From: Dyadobacter sp. LHD-138
GTDB lineage: Bacteria; Bacteroidota; Bacteroidia; Cytophagales; Spirosomataceae
Reading direction: 5' to 3'
Assembly: GCF_030929615.1 (NCBI RefSeq)
Contig: NZ_JAVFVU010000004.1
Span: forward strand, 1-64,000
DNA: 64,000 nt
Positions within the stretch are counted from its first letter, which is position 1; each line of letters opens with the position of its first letter. Below the pieces are notes generated by a model. It did not search any database. It was not told the DNA's origin and saw only the letters and a list, made by a program, of their open reading frames with translations. This document shows positions 52,833-62,674 of this stretch, piece after piece. The position numbers and the translations under genes are program-made.

Positions 52833-53558
52833 ATGTTTAAATTCTCATTTGCCGCATATTTTTTAGGTTTTGTTTTTGTTCAGGCAAACGCGCAAAGCCT
52901 CAATACGTTAACGCCCAAGGAGAAAAAGGAGGGCTGGGAACTGCTTTTTGATGGTAAAAACCTCAAAGGATGGCATGCTTACGGCGGGAAAGAAGTTGGT
53001 TCTGCGTGGATGGTTGATCAGGGTGCTATCAAATTAAATGTTCCGGAACGTGCCGGAAATAAGGCGAAAAATGGGGGCGACATCGTTATTGATAAGGCAG
53101 TCAACGGCGATTTTGAATTCAAGGCGGAGTGGAAGGTTAGTAAATATGCCAACAGTGGGATTTTCTTTTTTGTGAAAGAAGCGCCGCAATACAAAAACAT
53201 GCATGATACCGGCCTGGAACTGCAGGTCATTGACGATAAGATTTATGAGGGAGCCAAAGAAAATACGCACCGGGCAAGTGACTTTTTTGGCATTGCCAAT
53301 GCGCGGTTAAGAGAAGGTAATCCGGAAGGGGAGTGGAATCAGATCCATTTTATTGTCAGAAAGAACAAACTGACGGTGTATCAAAACGGTTTTATGGTGC
53401 AGGAGCATGACTTGTCCGGCACAGACTGGAAACAGAGAATTGCAAAAAGCGGGTTAAAGGATGCCCCGATTTCCAAAGGAATTATAGCGGGTGGAATTGG
53501 TTTACAGGATTGGGGCAGTACGGTTTGGTATCGTAACATAAAACTTCTTCGGCTTTAA
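52833..53558 (+). CDS. Secreted DUF1080 (3-keto-disaccharide hydrolase-like) protein
   Basis: A 241-residue exported protein. ATG 52833 gives a signal peptide (FSFAAYFLGFVFVQANAQ). The DUF1080 jelly-roll, a concanavalin-like fold, starts at EGWELLFDGKNLKGWHAYGG and has DFEFKAEWKVSKYANSGIFFFV, GLELQVIDD and GIGLQDWGSTVWYRNIKLLRL. Family members include 3-keto-glycoside hydrolases and lectin-like proteins. It has no direct functional tie to the upstream cytosolic GH65 gene (75 bp gap), though the strand is the same. Confidence 0.9.
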   Translation: MFKFSFAAYFLGFVFVQANAQSLNTLTPKEKKEGWELLFDGKNLKGWHAYGGKEVGSAWMVDQGAIKLNVPERAGNKAKNGGDIVIDKAVNGDFEFKAEWKVSKYANSGIFFFVKEAPQYKNMHDTGLELQVIDDKIYEGAKENTHRASDFFGIANARLREGNPEGEWNQIHFIVRKNKLTVYQNGFMVQEHDLSGTDWKQRIAKSGLKDAPISKGIIAGGIGLQDWGSTVWYRNIKLLRL

Positions 53559-53681
53559 ATACTGAATTTGTTTATTGCAAGAAAAAGTAAAACTAAACTA
53601 ATATTATCGAACGGTAGATAAGTAATTGTTGAAAATGTTGTTGATTTATAGTAGGTTAGTGATCTCGCTGTCTAATAAATC

Positions 53682-55961
53682 ATGGTACAGGAAGTTGTCA
53701 GGTGGAGGTTGATGGTAGTGCTAACGATGATGTTTTTGACTGGTTTTCACCTGCAAACATCAGCGCAGGATTTTAGTGTTTGCCAAAAAAATCTCAAAGA
53801 TCTTCTGATCACGTTTAATCAGTCATTTGAAGAAAATGATCCTGCATTACTGAAAAATCCTGATTATCAGCGTCAGCTTCGCGAATTGCAGACGGAGTAT
53901 TTCAAGTATCACAAGCAATCGTACATGTCCTCGGACTCTGTTCAGCGTCTGAACAATGAGGCAGTTATTCTGGCTTTATCCGGAAGTTATCATAAGGCGC
54001 TCCACATCCTGGAAAGTCTGGAACTCTCCGAAGATGAAGCACAGGTCAGGTACAACCGAGGACTGTTTAACATGCTTAATAAAAAGTATGATTCGGCACT
54101 AAACGACTTCTCAGGTGCGCCGAGCCATGCTTATAGCGCCGTCAATTCGCTTGTCTCATTTGGGAAACAAAAGAAGTTTGCCGAAGGATTATCTTTTGCG
54201 CAAGGTAACGAGCCGAAAAATTCTGCCGGAAAATTCAACTACAATCTTGGCCTGATCCATAAGTTTAACGGACTTTTTTCAGAAGCGATCGACGAGTTGT
54301 CTTCCGCAATCAAACAAAAGGATGAGATCATGGCTTATCGTTTGCAGCGTGGTGATCTTTATATGCGGACTGGCAATCAAAAGAAAGCGGTAAAAGATTT
54401 TGAAAAAGTTGCACGCCGGCACGCCAAGGCCCAGATACGTTATGCAAATGCTTTGCTTTCGTTAAATCAGTTTGCCAATGCACTGTCTGTTTTTCAAAAG
54501 TATCTTGAAAGTGAGGATAAAACCTTTCGTGGTGATGCGTACGTGGGCATGGGACATTCGCATTATGGTCTCAATCAGATTGCCGAGGCACAGCGCTATT
54601 ACCGGCTGGCTGCAACGATGAAACGTGAAACACCGTCCTTGCTTGCCGGGATAGGCAATATCCATTTGTCAAATCATGAATATCAGTTTGCCTACAATTC
54701 TTTTGATCGGGCGATCAAAAAAGATACAGCCTATCTGCCGGCTTATCTGGGAAGGGCGGTGGCGCAATATGGTTTGAAAAAATTTGAACTGTCATTGCTG
54801 GATTTCAAAAAGGCGGAATCTATTATGGATCCCGATAACCGGTTCTTTGCAGACCTGTTTGTGACCAGAGGCTTTGCCCGCTACTATCTGAAAAATTCCA
54901 AAGGCGCGCAGGAGGATTTTACAACGGCGATTCGACTGGACGGTACGCGCTATGAGGCGCTGGCGGGGATGAGCAGTATTATGATCGATCAGAAAAAATA
55001 TTCGGAAGCGGGCCAGTTTTTAAGTAAGGCGCTGAACTACGAGCAAAATTATGACCGTATGTGGAGCAATTATGGAAATTTACTTCTGCACTTTGATATG
55101 TTTAAAAAGGCTTACAACGTGTTTAAAAAGGCCATCACCCTCAACAAACAAAATATAAAGGCACAGAACGGATGGGGAGTTGTTTTGCTTGAAAACGATC
55201 AGCTTGATAAATCCATGGTACTTTTCGACAGCCTTGTAAAAGAGAATCCGGAATTACCTTATCTGCATAACAACCACGGTATTGTGCAGTCTTATCTGGG
55301 CAACAGGCATGAGCAGCGTCGGCTGATCGACGATGCAAATGCTCGTTATGAGGGAGCGTTTCAGGATTTCAAAAAGGCGATGGAGGCAGCACCGACACGC
55401 AAGTTTTATAACGTCAACCAAGGAAATGTGTACCGCTATTGGCAGCAGTACGACCAGGCTTCGCTGAGCTACCAGAGCTATCAGGATAAAAGTGCGCTGA
55501 ACAATACAGCCGTGATGTATGCCGGGCAGGAAAAAATGAAGGATGCAAAATACTACTTGGGGGTAGCCATTCAGATAGATTCTTTACATCGTGTTTTTCA
55601 GTATAACATGAATATCCTGGTGAAAGGGAAACAACAGGAAATGATGAAACTTGTCGCTTCGGCCGGAGATGACGGGCCTTTTTCTGATATCGGTATTAAA
55701 TACAGCAGGGATGGTTTTGTGACGATTTATCTGTATGATTATGAGTATGATACGCTGGCGTTTCAGGGCAGGCATTATTTGCCTTTGCCGGTAGCTGAAT
55801 ACAGGGAGGATTATTTTATCCCCGAGTATGATTTCAAATTGATCGCCTATCCAAAAAAGAAAGACCCTCCGAAGATAAAAACGCCGAACTACAAATCACA
55901 AAAAGTTAAGATGCCAGGTAAGAAGGGGAGAAGCGGTACCAGATGTCCGGTTTTTAGCTAA
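53682..55961 (+). CDS. Exported tetratricopeptide-repeat protein
   Basis: A 759-residue protein with a signal peptide (RLMVVLTMMFLTGFHLQTSAQ). About a dozen TPR units follow (for example AVILALSGSYHKALHILESL, LGLIHKFNGLFSEAIDEL, AYVGMGHSHYGLNQIAEAQRYY, NYGNLLLHFDMFKKAYNVFKKAI). They run to about residue 650. The last part is different: a strand-rich segment (FVTIYLYDYEYDTLAFQGRHYLPLP) and a basic tail (KKKDPPKIKTPNYKSQKVKMPGKKGRSG). It is probably a periplasmic scaffold for protein complexes. I recognise no specific family. The gene stands alone, with 123 bp upstream that show no clear promoter. Confidence 0.87.
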   Translation: MVQEVVRWRLMVVLTMMFLTGFHLQTSAQDFSVCQKNLKDLLITFNQSFEENDPALLKNPDYQRQLRELQTEYFKYHKQSYMSSDSVQRLNNEAVILALSGSYHKALHILESLELSEDEAQVRYNRGLFNMLNKKYDSALNDFSGAPSHAYSAVNSLVSFGKQKKFAEGLSFAQGNEPKNSAGKFNYNLGLIHKFNGLFSEAIDELSSAIKQKDEIMAYRLQRGDLYMRTGNQKKAVKDFEKVARRHAKAQIRYANALLSLNQFANALSVFQKYLESEDKTFRGDAYVGMGHSHYGLNQIAEAQRYYRLAATMKRETPSLLAGIGNIHLSNHEYQFAYNSFDRAIKKDTAYLPAYLGRAVAQYGLKKFELSLLDFKKAESIMDPDNRFFADLFVTRGFARYYLKNSKGAQEDFTTAIRLDGTRYEALAGMSSIMIDQKKYSEAGQFLSKALNYEQNYDRMWSNYGNLLLHFDMFKKAYNVFKKAITLNKQNIKAQNGWGVVLLENDQLDKSMVLFDSLVKENPELPYLHNNHGIVQSYLGNRHEQRRLIDDANARYEGAFQDFKKAMEAAPTRKFYNVNQGNVYRYWQQYDQASLSYQSYQDKSALNNTAVMYAGQEKMKDAKYYLGVAIQIDSLHRVFQYNMNILVKGKQQEMMKLVASAGDDGPFSDIGIKYSRDGFVTIYLYDYEYDTLAFQGRHYLPLPVAEYREDYFIPEYDFKLIAYPKKKDPPKIKTPNYKSQKVKMPGKKGRSGTRCPVFS

Positions 55962-56092
55962 AGTATTTAATATCTTTTTGGTTACTAAATACAAGGGACT
56001 TTTGAGTAAAAATATCTACAAAGGTGCGACATGAGTACTCATCTTGGGAATTGCGGGTTAAATATGTGGAAATTTACACTTCAATCCGGTTC

Positions 56093-56455
56093 TTACAAAC
56101 TGCCAAACAGGTTTTTTACTTCTACAAAACTGATTGGCTTGTCTAAAAAATAATCAGCGCCTTTTCTGAGTGCTTCTTCACGAAGATTTGTCATCGCACT
56201 CATCATGACGACCTTGGTATTATGAAAGCGACCCTTGGTTTTGATATTTTCTATTTCGTTAATGCCTTTGCCATCAGGTAAATTGTTGTCAATAAAAACC
56301 CACTCAGGATTTAATTGATTAATAAATGCAATGCCTTCCGTCAGCGTTGTCGCGATCCTGACCATATCAGGGGTTTTTACATGTAGTTGTTTCACCAAAA
56401 AATTGCGCATCAAAATCCCCAGATCCTTCTCATCCTCTATAATTACAATTTTCAT
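56093..56455 (-). CDS. Single-domain response regulator
   Basis: A 120-residue receiver domain without output domain. The acidic pocket is IIEDEKD, the phospho-acceptor D56 (WVFIDNNLPDG), switch Ser in MMSAMTN and K106 (YFLDKPISF). All receiver residues are intact. ATG 56455 is used; an upstream start would add four residues. It probably acts as a phosphate shuttle or by binding a partner. The nearest kinase genes are at 58051-59493 and 62675 onward; no gene is directly paired with it. Confidence 0.93.
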   Translation of the reverse strand: MKIVIIEDEKDLGILMRNFLVKQLHVKTPDMVRIATTLTEGIAFINQLNPEWVFIDNNLPDGKGINEIENIKTKGRFHNTKVVMMSAMTNLREEALRKGADYFLDKPISFVEVKNLFGSL

Positions 56456-56865
56456 GGTCAGGTACACTAATAAATAGATAGTCTTTAAATATGAATAAAT
56501 CAGATATAAAACTAATTCTATGAAACTGATTTATCTATTGTTTATGAAACAAAGTCATGTTTTAAAATAGGCAATAACCTTGCCATTCAGGCATTTTTAG
56601 ACGGTATTTAAAATTCTTGCCATCTGCAAGCGGCACCTAACACTTCCCCATGTTGTAGAATCCTGTTCCAAAATTGTGTAGTAATAATTTGGGTTTTTTT
56701 CATTGACACTGAGGCATTGGATGCAGGCGTTAAAATATTTTGTTTATAAGTTATTCTTTTTTAGTTGTTTAAAGATGTTTGCGGACAGCACAAACTTTTC
56801 GGGTACAGGTTTTTAACTGAAAGATTTAACAAATTAAAATTTATAACCATTTAAAAGTAATTGTC
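56456..56865. other. 410-bp divergent intergenic region
   Basis: No gene is supported; only very short frames exist. It is AT-rich with TTG (56717-56719) followed 16 bp later by TATTTTG (56736-56742), a near match to the -33/-7 pattern, about 120 bp before the YtxH ATG. I saw no strong inverted repeat. Regulatory content for both neighbours is likely but not shown. Confidence 0.35.
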
Positions 56866-57153
56866 ATGATCAACGGTAAAGTATTTTGGGGAATTGTGAC
56901 CGCGGCTGCGGCAGGTGCTGTTATAGGAATGCTTTTCGCTCCTGATGAGGGAACGCAAACGCGTAAGAAAATTAAAAGGAAGACCAACAGCCTGGCAAGC
57001 GAGTTGATCGAGGCGCTGGAAAAAAGCAAAGATAAGGTTGTGAAATCGGCAGAAGACTTGAAAGAAAAAGGACAAAAATATAAAAACGACCTTCACGACA
57101 AGGCCGAAGAACTTGCAGATGATGCTGCGCAGGAAGTTCACAAATACAATTAA
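56866..57153 (+). CDS. YtxH-domain protein
   Basis: A 95-residue protein with an N-terminal membrane segment (VFWGIVTAAAAGAVIGMLFAPDEG) containing the YtxH hallmark GxxxGMLFAPxxG. A charged helix follows (SELIEALEKSKDKVVKSAEDLKEKG), likely coiled-coil. The family is linked to general stress response and is found in many phyla; no biochemical function is known. It is followed by a small gene on the same strand after 75 bp. Both may be stress-induced. Confidence 0.88.
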   Translation: MINGKVFWGIVTAAAAGAVIGMLFAPDEGTQTRKKIKRKTNSLASELIEALEKSKDKVVKSAEDLKEKGQKYKNDLHDKAEELADDAAQEVHKYN

Positions 57154-57228
57154 TAAGGACAGCCAGGTAACGGATCGGTGATTTGTTACCTGGATCTTCC
57201 ATCTTACATGATTTATTCTTCTGGATTT

Positions 57229-57546
57229 ATGAAAAGTCAGGATAAAGAGTCGATAGGACACACATTACATTCGGCCACGGACTATGTCAAAGATCTGCTG
57301 ATGGTTTCTGCCCCTGGCGGAGCGGCCGGCAAGGGTATAGAACTGGGTGTTGGAGCCGTATTGGCGAAAACTGTACTAAAAAGGCTACCCGTACCATTGA
57401 ACTTTCTGGTGCCTATTATTATTGAAAAAGTTATTTTAAAACACGGTGTGGAAGGAGGACGGGAAGTGCTTCTGAAAGGTCTAAGATGGGTCAAAGCAGC
57501 CACAGATGATGTCGATGACGAGAGCGTGCGTATTGCGACGTTATAG
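57229..57546 (+). CDS. Small hydrophobic protein, unrecognised
   Basis: A 105-residue protein from ATG 57229 (MKSQDKESIGHT); ATG 57208 or GTG 57178 would extend it. The core is SATDYVKDLLMVSAPGGAAGKGIELGVGAVLAKTVLKRLPVPLNFLVPIIIEKVIL, one or two amphipathic or membrane-associated helices with a Gly-rich part. It ends in an acidic tail (ATDDVDDESVRIATL). No family is recognised. Its position after the YtxH gene suggests an envelope stress role, which is inference. Confidence 0.7.
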   Translation: MKSQDKESIGHTLHSATDYVKDLLMVSAPGGAAGKGIELGVGAVLAKTVLKRLPVPLNFLVPIIIEKVILKHGVEGGREVLLKGLRWVKAATDDVDDESVRIATL

Positions 57547-57578
57547 AAAGTACGTTTCACAAGCAGACCGGATCCGGA

Positions 57579-57974
57579 TTAGAGCCAGAATTTGTGAACG
57601 CTCAATATGACATTTTTCAGTTCTTCGTAACTGGACGGTTTGGTAATATAACAATTCGCACCCAGCTGATAAGCCGTTATGATGTCGTCGGGAGCGTTGG
57701 ACGTGCTGAAAATGATGACGGGAATGTTATGCCATTTTTCATAGGTTCTGATAATCTTTAAAACCTCCCTTCCATCTCTTTTGGGCATATTGAGGTCGAG
57801 CAGAATCAGATTTGGTATTTCATTGTTGTTTTCAGGGAGAAGATAATTCAGCAATTGTTCCCCATCTTCGAAATACAGGACGGCGTGGGAAAGGTTGTTG
57901 TCTTCCAGAGCAGCCTGGACCAGAAAACGATCGTCGGCATCATCATCCGCCATTAAAATGGATTTGTCACGCAT
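57579..57974 (-). CDS. Single-domain response regulator (Rcp1-like)
   Basis: A 131-residue receiver protein of the Rcp1 type used by phytochrome-like kinases. It has ADDDADDRFLV, phospho-acceptor D60 (LILLDLNMPKRDG), FSTSNAPDD and K112 (YITKPSSYEEL). There is no output domain. It is 76 bp downstream of the membrane kinase gene on the same strand, whose HDLQEPLRKI H-box is typical of Rcp1 partners, so the two are likely cognate. Confidence 0.93.
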   Translation of the reverse strand: MRDKSILMADDDADDRFLVQAALEDNNLSHAVLYFEDGEQLLNYLLPENNNEIPNLILLDLNMPKRDGREVLKIIRTYEKWHNIPVIIFSTSNAPDDIITAYQLGANCYITKPSSYEELKNVILSVHKFWL

Positions 57975-58050
57975 ATATTCCGGGCCACCATTTGAGCCCC
58001 GTTATTTATATTTTTTATGATGCCGGAAGTGCCAACGAAACGCTGATCTT

Positions 58051-59493
58051 TTAGCTTAATAAGGATTCCGAGGGTAAATATATGTAAAAATTGGCTCCTT
58101 CCCCTTCCGTACTCTCCGCAAAAATATAACCGTTATGGTTTGAAACGACCCGTTTGCAAATCGCGAGGCCTATACCCGTTCCGGCGAACTCATTTCGTCC
58201 GTGAAGTCTTTTAAAAATAATAAAGATTTTTTCTGAAAACTCCTTCTTGAAACCGATCCCATTATCGCTGATCCTGATCTGGTGAAATTGTATATCCTGA
58301 TGCGAAGGTTTCACGCCGGGGATAATCTCGCCGTTTACCAGCCGGTGCGTGATGCGAATGACAGGACGCTGATCCTTTTTGTGGTACTTGATCGAATTGG
58401 AAAGCAGGTTTTGAAACAACTGGACCATCTGCGATCCATACCCTTCCACAGAAGGTAAAGATTCGCAGTGAATGACCGCCTTATTTTCGATAATCATTTC
58501 CGATAGATTGGATTTTGCATCGGCGAGGGAAGCGTTAAGGTTGATAAGTCGCGCTTCTGAGCCCGTTTTTACAATGCGGGAAAAGGATAAAAGGTCGTTG
58601 ATCAAAAGCTGCATACGCTGGGCCGAGCCATCAATTTTGCCTAATATTTGAAAAATTTCTCCCGAAACCTCCTCCTGATATCTCGATATCAACCGGTCGG
58701 AAAACGACCTGATCTTGCGCAGAGGCTCCTGTAAATCATGCGAAGCAACATAGGCAAACTGTTCAAGCTCGCTGTTTGAGCGGTTCAGGTTTTCAATTTT
58801 GTTTTCAAGATCAACCCGGTAAAATTTATTTCTCTTCAGTTCCCGGTCCAGCAGGACAAACGCCGAAGACAGGAAAACGATCGCAACGAGCATGATAATC
58901 CAGTTGTATCTGAAAACCTGGAGCTTGTAATTGTCCCTGCTCCGCATGCGCATCTGCATAAGCTGGCCTTCCACATTACTCATTTCAGAAATCAATTTGG
59001 TAATCGAATCCACTTCCAGATTCTTTTTCTTGTAAAGGGCATACACAATGGCCGGATTGACCAGCGTTACCGATTTGGCCAGGTGTTCGGTATAAGTAGA
59101 AAATTCGCCGACATGTACTTTCAGTGCCTCCAGCCTTTTCTGCTGCGATTCGTTGCCAATCACAAGGGAATCAATTTTTTGTGTGAGTGCCGGAATCGTT
59201 TTAGCTGCGGCAAGCGTTTTGTTTATGTAAGCGGTATCTTTTAGAAATAAATAGGTATTCGCGTGATAAGTACTTTCATACAGCGCTGAGGATACTTCGT
59301 TGAGGCTGCTGATCACACGCTGCGTTTGATTGACCTTTTCGGAATAATTAATCAGTTCCTGATTTATTTCGTTGTAACTGTATGAAAGCGCAATGATTAG
59401 AATTAATGATGTGCCTAAAAGAAACCTTGTTATCAGAGACAATTGCTGTTCGCTGAGTGTTCTGTTTAACAAGTTAAAGGTAGATAGTTTCAT
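58051..59493 (-). CDS. Membrane histidine kinase with HDLQEPLRKI H-box
   Basis: A 480-residue sensor kinase from ATG 59493, which starts MKLSTFNLLNRTL; upstream starts add a non-conserved tail. Membrane segments at about 22-40 and 196-216 flank a helical periplasmic domain of CHASE3 type (EKVNQTQRVISSLNEVSSALYESTYHA). A short coiled coil (LENKIENLNRSNSELEQFA) leads to the dimerisation helix with H252 in YVASHDLQEPLRKI. The ATPase domain has FQNLLSNSIKYH, ISDNGIGFKKEF and FAGTGIGLAICKRV. The H-box variant is typical of phytochrome-type kinases that pair with single-domain regulators, one of which lies downstream. Confidence 0.93.
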   Translation of the reverse strand: MKLSTFNLLNRTLSEQQLSLITRFLLGTSLILIIALSYSYNEINQELINYSEKVNQTQRVISSLNEVSSALYESTYHANTYLFLKDTAYINKTLAAAKTIPALTQKIDSLVIGNESQQKRLEALKVHVGEFSTYTEHLAKSVTLVNPAIVYALYKKKNLEVDSITKLISEMSNVEGQLMQMRMRSRDNYKLQVFRYNWIIMLVAIVFLSSAFVLLDRELKRNKFYRVDLENKIENLNRSNSELEQFAYVASHDLQEPLRKIRSFSDRLISRYQEEVSGEIFQILGKIDGSAQRMQLLINDLLSFSRIVKTGSEARLINLNASLADAKSNLSEMIIENKAVIHCESLPSVEGYGSQMVQLFQNLLSNSIKYHKKDQRPVIRITHRLVNGEIIPGVKPSHQDIQFHQIRISDNGIGFKKEFSEKIFIIFKRLHGRNEFAGTGIGLAICKRVVSNHNGYIFAESTEGEGANFYIYLPSESLLS

Positions 59494-59747
59494 AAAAGAT
59501 ATGTTGTGTGAAAAATCTACATTCCGAATTAATATACTCAGTATGTGGAAATATGTACGCAATATTTACATTTTGAGCGTGCAGGGGTAAGTAAGTTAGG
59601 ATAAAGTATAGTAAATTTAAATGATGTACGTAATAAGTCAACGAGAGCGGCCCTTTTCATGGTATATTTCGGTGTTTTCGAAATATACAGGTTTCACGTG
59701 CAAACGATATCATTCAAGAGAATTTTAATATTAGAATTAATTGCTAT

Positions 59748-61199
59748 ATGCAAAGACAAACGCAGACGCAACGACAGACCCTTAAATATTCGCCCCTTCA
59801 GATTCAGATGCTCAATTTGCTGCATTTGACGACGATGGAGCTAGAACAAAGAATTAAAGAAGAGCTGGAGGAAAACCCTGTTTTGGAAGAGGGTAAAGAA
59901 GAAAATGCATCGGAGGACCAGCCAGAGGAATTTCAGGATGCGGAGGATACCGTGGGCACCGGAGAAGATGATACGCCGTCTGTACAGGATTATTATGACT
60001 GGGATGAGTTCAGAGACGACGATATTCCAGATTACAAAACATATGCAAATAATCAATCGGCTGATAATGAATTGTATACGCGTCCGATGGTGGAGACTAT
60101 GTCTTTCCGTGATGACCTTAAACAGCAGGTGCATTTCTTAAGACTGGATGAAAGACAGCAGCTTGTGGCCGATTTTATTCTCGATTCCCTCGACGAAGAC
60201 GGATTTTTAAGAAGAGAAAGTGATGTCATCGCAGACGATATTTCTTTTGCCAACAGCATGTTCATCGATACCGAGGAAGTTGAATTAATGCTTCGGGTTA
60301 TTCAGCAGCTTGATCCCCCGGGCATTGCGGCAAAAGATCTGAAAGAATGTTTGTTGATCCAGTTGCAACGTATTGAAAATCAGGATGAAGTATGGGGCTG
60401 GGCCTTTAAGATTATTTCGGATACGTTTGATGAGTTGGGGGCGCGTAATTATGATAAAATTATGCGGGTTTTGGGAATTGATGAGGAATGCCTGAAAAAG
60501 GCCATTCATCTGATCACAACCCTGAATCCCAAACCAGCCTCAGGACTCAGGAATGATAGCCTTGTCAACGAAAGTATTAAGCCTGATTTCATGCTGCGAT
60601 ATATTGATGACAGTGAGATCGAAGTGCAGCTGACCTGGGGAAACAGTCCTGCTTTGAGGCTGAATAAATTGTTTACCCAAATGGCAGAGCAAAAAATTGA
60701 TAAGGCAACGAATCAGTTTTTAAAGAATAAAATGAACTCTGCGAAATGGTTTATTGATGCGATCAAGCAACGGGAAAACACGATGCTGAGTACGTTGAGA
60801 GCCATTGTAAAGCTTCAATACGATTATTTTCAAACCGGTGATATCAAGAAATTGCGCCCGATGATCCTGAAAGATGTGGCGGAAATTATCGATATGGATA
60901 TATCCACGGTATCGAGGGTTACCACCAACAAATACGTGCAGACGCCTTTCGGCATTGTTTTATTAAAGGATCTGTTTACGGAGGGCGTGACGAATGAAGA
61001 TGGCACGGAAGTTTCTAACCGGGAGATTCAGGAAGCGATAAGAGAAATAACGGCTGCGGAAGATAAGCGGCATCCTTTCAATGACCAGCAGATTACGGAT
61101 CTCTTGTCGGAAAAGGGTTATTCTGTGGCGCGCAGGACTGTTGCTAAATACAGGGAGCAATTAAATATCCCAACCGCAAGATTGCGGGTTACCATTTAA
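59748..61199 (+). CDS. rpoN: RNA polymerase sigma-54 factor
   Basis: A 483-residue sigma factor that recognises -24/-12 promoters and needs an AAA+ activator. Region I is Gln-rich (QRQTQTQRQTLKYSPLQIQMLNLLHLTTMELEQ). Region II (about 48-95) is strongly acidic and long. The core-binding domain follows (LDERQQLVADFILDSLDEDGFL, LDPPGIAAKDLKECLLIQL). The HTH is around KDVAEIIDMDISTVSRVTTNKYVQTPFG. The RpoN box ARRTVAKYRE is at 461-470. All parts are complete. It is 22 bp upstream of an activator gene, so the two are probably cotranscribed. Confidence 0.96.
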   Translation: MQRQTQTQRQTLKYSPLQIQMLNLLHLTTMELEQRIKEELEENPVLEEGKEENASEDQPEEFQDAEDTVGTGEDDTPSVQDYYDWDEFRDDDIPDYKTYANNQSADNELYTRPMVETMSFRDDLKQQVHFLRLDERQQLVADFILDSLDEDGFLRRESDVIADDISFANSMFIDTEEVELMLRVIQQLDPPGIAAKDLKECLLIQLQRIENQDEVWGWAFKIISDTFDELGARNYDKIMRVLGIDEECLKKAIHLITTLNPKPASGLRNDSLVNESIKPDFMLRYIDDSEIEVQLTWGNSPALRLNKLFTQMAEQKIDKATNQFLKNKMNSAKWFIDAIKQRENTMLSTLRAIVKLQYDYFQTGDIKKLRPMILKDVAEIIDMDISTVSRVTTNKYVQTPFGIVLLKDLFTEGVTNEDGTEVSNREIQEAIREITAAEDKRHPFNDQQITDLLSEKGYSVARRTVAKYREQLNIPTARLRVTI

Positions 61200-61221
61200 T
61201 TAAGAAAGCACTTTATTTCAC

Positions 61222-62670
61222 ATGAAAAAAGTATTGGTGGTTGATGATGAAGCGGATATTTGCTTCCTGTTGAAAAGATTTTTATCCAAGAATGAATTCA
61301 TAGTTGAAACGGCCCAGACAGGAAAAGAAGGGCTTGCATTAATAGAATCTTTCGAACCTGACCTGGTGATGACCGATTTTCGCCTGGGCGATATTACCGG
61401 TACCGAGTTGCTGAATGCTATTAAAACCAAACGGCCGCATGTGCCTGTTTTGATCATTACGGGCTATTCTGACATTAAGGTCGCCGTGCATGTGATGAAA
61501 CTTGGTGCCTACGATTATATTACGAAACCGCTTTTCCCGGATGAAATATTAGTAACAGTCAAAAAAGCATTGGCTGATGCGGAATCTGATAAATCCGGTG
61601 AAACTGAATTTATTTCAGGCGTGGCCGAAACCACTGCTGTTAAACCTGTCCGCAAAATATCACATAAAATGCAGGCGGGTTATGTGATGGGGCAGAGTGA
61701 GGTGGCGGATAACCTATTTCGCCAGGTTGACCTTGTTGCACCTACCAATTTCAGTGTGATTATTTATGGCGAAAGCGGTTCTGGAAAAGAAGCGATCGCG
61801 CATGAAATTCATAACAGGTCAAAGAGAAAAGACATGCCCTTTGTGGCAATGGATTGTGGGGCAATTTCGAAAGAACTTGCCGGAAGCGAGCTTTTTGGCC
61901 ACGAAAAAGGATCGTTTACGGGTGCGTTGCAAACCAAAATCGGTCATTTTGAAATGGCGAATGGAGGTACTTTGTTCCTGGATGAGGTGTCAAACTTATC
62001 CTATGAAATACAGGTTGCTTTGCTGCGTGTGGTACAGGAACGCAGGATGCGCCGGATTGGCGGGAATAAGGAAATAGAGCTGGACGTCCGGATTATTGTA
62101 GCGAGTAACGAAAGGTTACTGGATTCGGCCAGAAATGGTAAATTTCGCGAAGACCTTTATTACCGTTTCAATGAATTTACGATTGAAGTCCCGGCATTAA
62201 GGAACAGAAAGGATGATCTTTTACTTTTTGCCAATACTTTCCTGGAAACAACCAACGGAGAGCTGAACAAAGATGTGAAAGGCTTTTCCGATGAAGTGAT
62301 GAAGGATTTCGTCAATTATTCGTGGCCCGGAAATTTACGTGAACTCAAAAACGTGATCAAACGCGCGACGTTATTGTCAGACGGTGATTTGATCGAAGAA
62401 AAATCGCTTCCGTTTGAAATCGTCAATTACAGTAAATTAAAAGATCTGGACGACGAAGTCGCCCTGCCCGTAGTGCCAACGGTTGCTGCTCAGGAATCTG
62501 TGGACGGTGAAGATGCTAAGCCAAGTTTAAAGACCGTTGCCAATGAAGCCGAGTATGATATGATTATGCAGGTTTTGCGGGATGTGAATTTCAATAAAAG
62601 CAAGGCAGCGCGTTTATTGAACATCGACCGTAAAACCCTATATAACAAAATGAAACAATTTGATATTTAA
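61222..62670 (+). CDS. NtrC-type sigma-54 activator response regulator
   Basis: A 482-residue three-domain regulator. The receiver domain (1-120) has VVDDEAD, D52 (MTDFRLGD) and K102 (YITKPLF). The AAA+ domain (150-390) has Walker A GESGSGKE (183-190), the sigma-54 contact loop GSFTGA (230-235), Walker B LFLDE (251-255) and an R-finger region [22 protein letters not shown]. The C-terminal Fis-type HTH is [25 protein letters not shown]. The loop reads GSFTGA instead of the common GAFTGA. It is followed 4 bp later by a PAS kinase gene, the probable partner. Confidence 0.95.
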   Translation: MKKVLVVDDEADICFLLKRFLSKNEFIVETAQTGKEGLALIESFEPDLVMTDFRLGDITGTELLNAIKTKRPHVPVLIITGYSDIKVAVHVMKLGAYDYITKPLFPDEILVTVKKALADAESDKSGETEFISGVAETTAVKPVRKISHKMQAGYVMGQSEVADNLFRQVDLVAPTNFSVIIYGESGSGKEAIAHEIHNRSKRKDMPFVAMDCGAISKELAGSELFGHEKGSFTGALQTKIGHFEMANGGTLFLDEVSNLSYEIQVALLRVVQERRMRRIGGNKEIELDVRIIVASNERLLDSARNGKFREDLYYRFNEFTIEVPALRNRKDDLLLFANTFLETTNGELNKDVKGFSDEVMKDFVNYSWPGNLRELKNVIKRATLLSDGDLIEEKSLPFEIVNYSKLKDLDDEVALPVVPTVAAQESVDGEDAKPSLKTVANEAEYDMIMQVLRDVNFNKSKAARLLNIDRKTLYNKMKQFDI

Positions 62671-62674
62671 GAAA

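Noticed and set aside
56031-56042. 12-bp palindrome ATGAGTACTCAT after the TPR gene
   Set aside because: It is short and without flanking structure or T-run; chance is a sufficient explanation.
56456-56865. Sigma-54 (-24/-12) promoters near the YtxH and receiver genes
   Set aside because: No GG-N10-GC pair in a TGGCAC/TTGCA-like context was found here or in the other intergenic regions I scanned.
57178-57228. Longer N-terminus of the small hydrophobic protein from a GTG
   Set aside because: The added residues run through the intergenic spacer and do not form a signal or membrane segment continuous with the rest.
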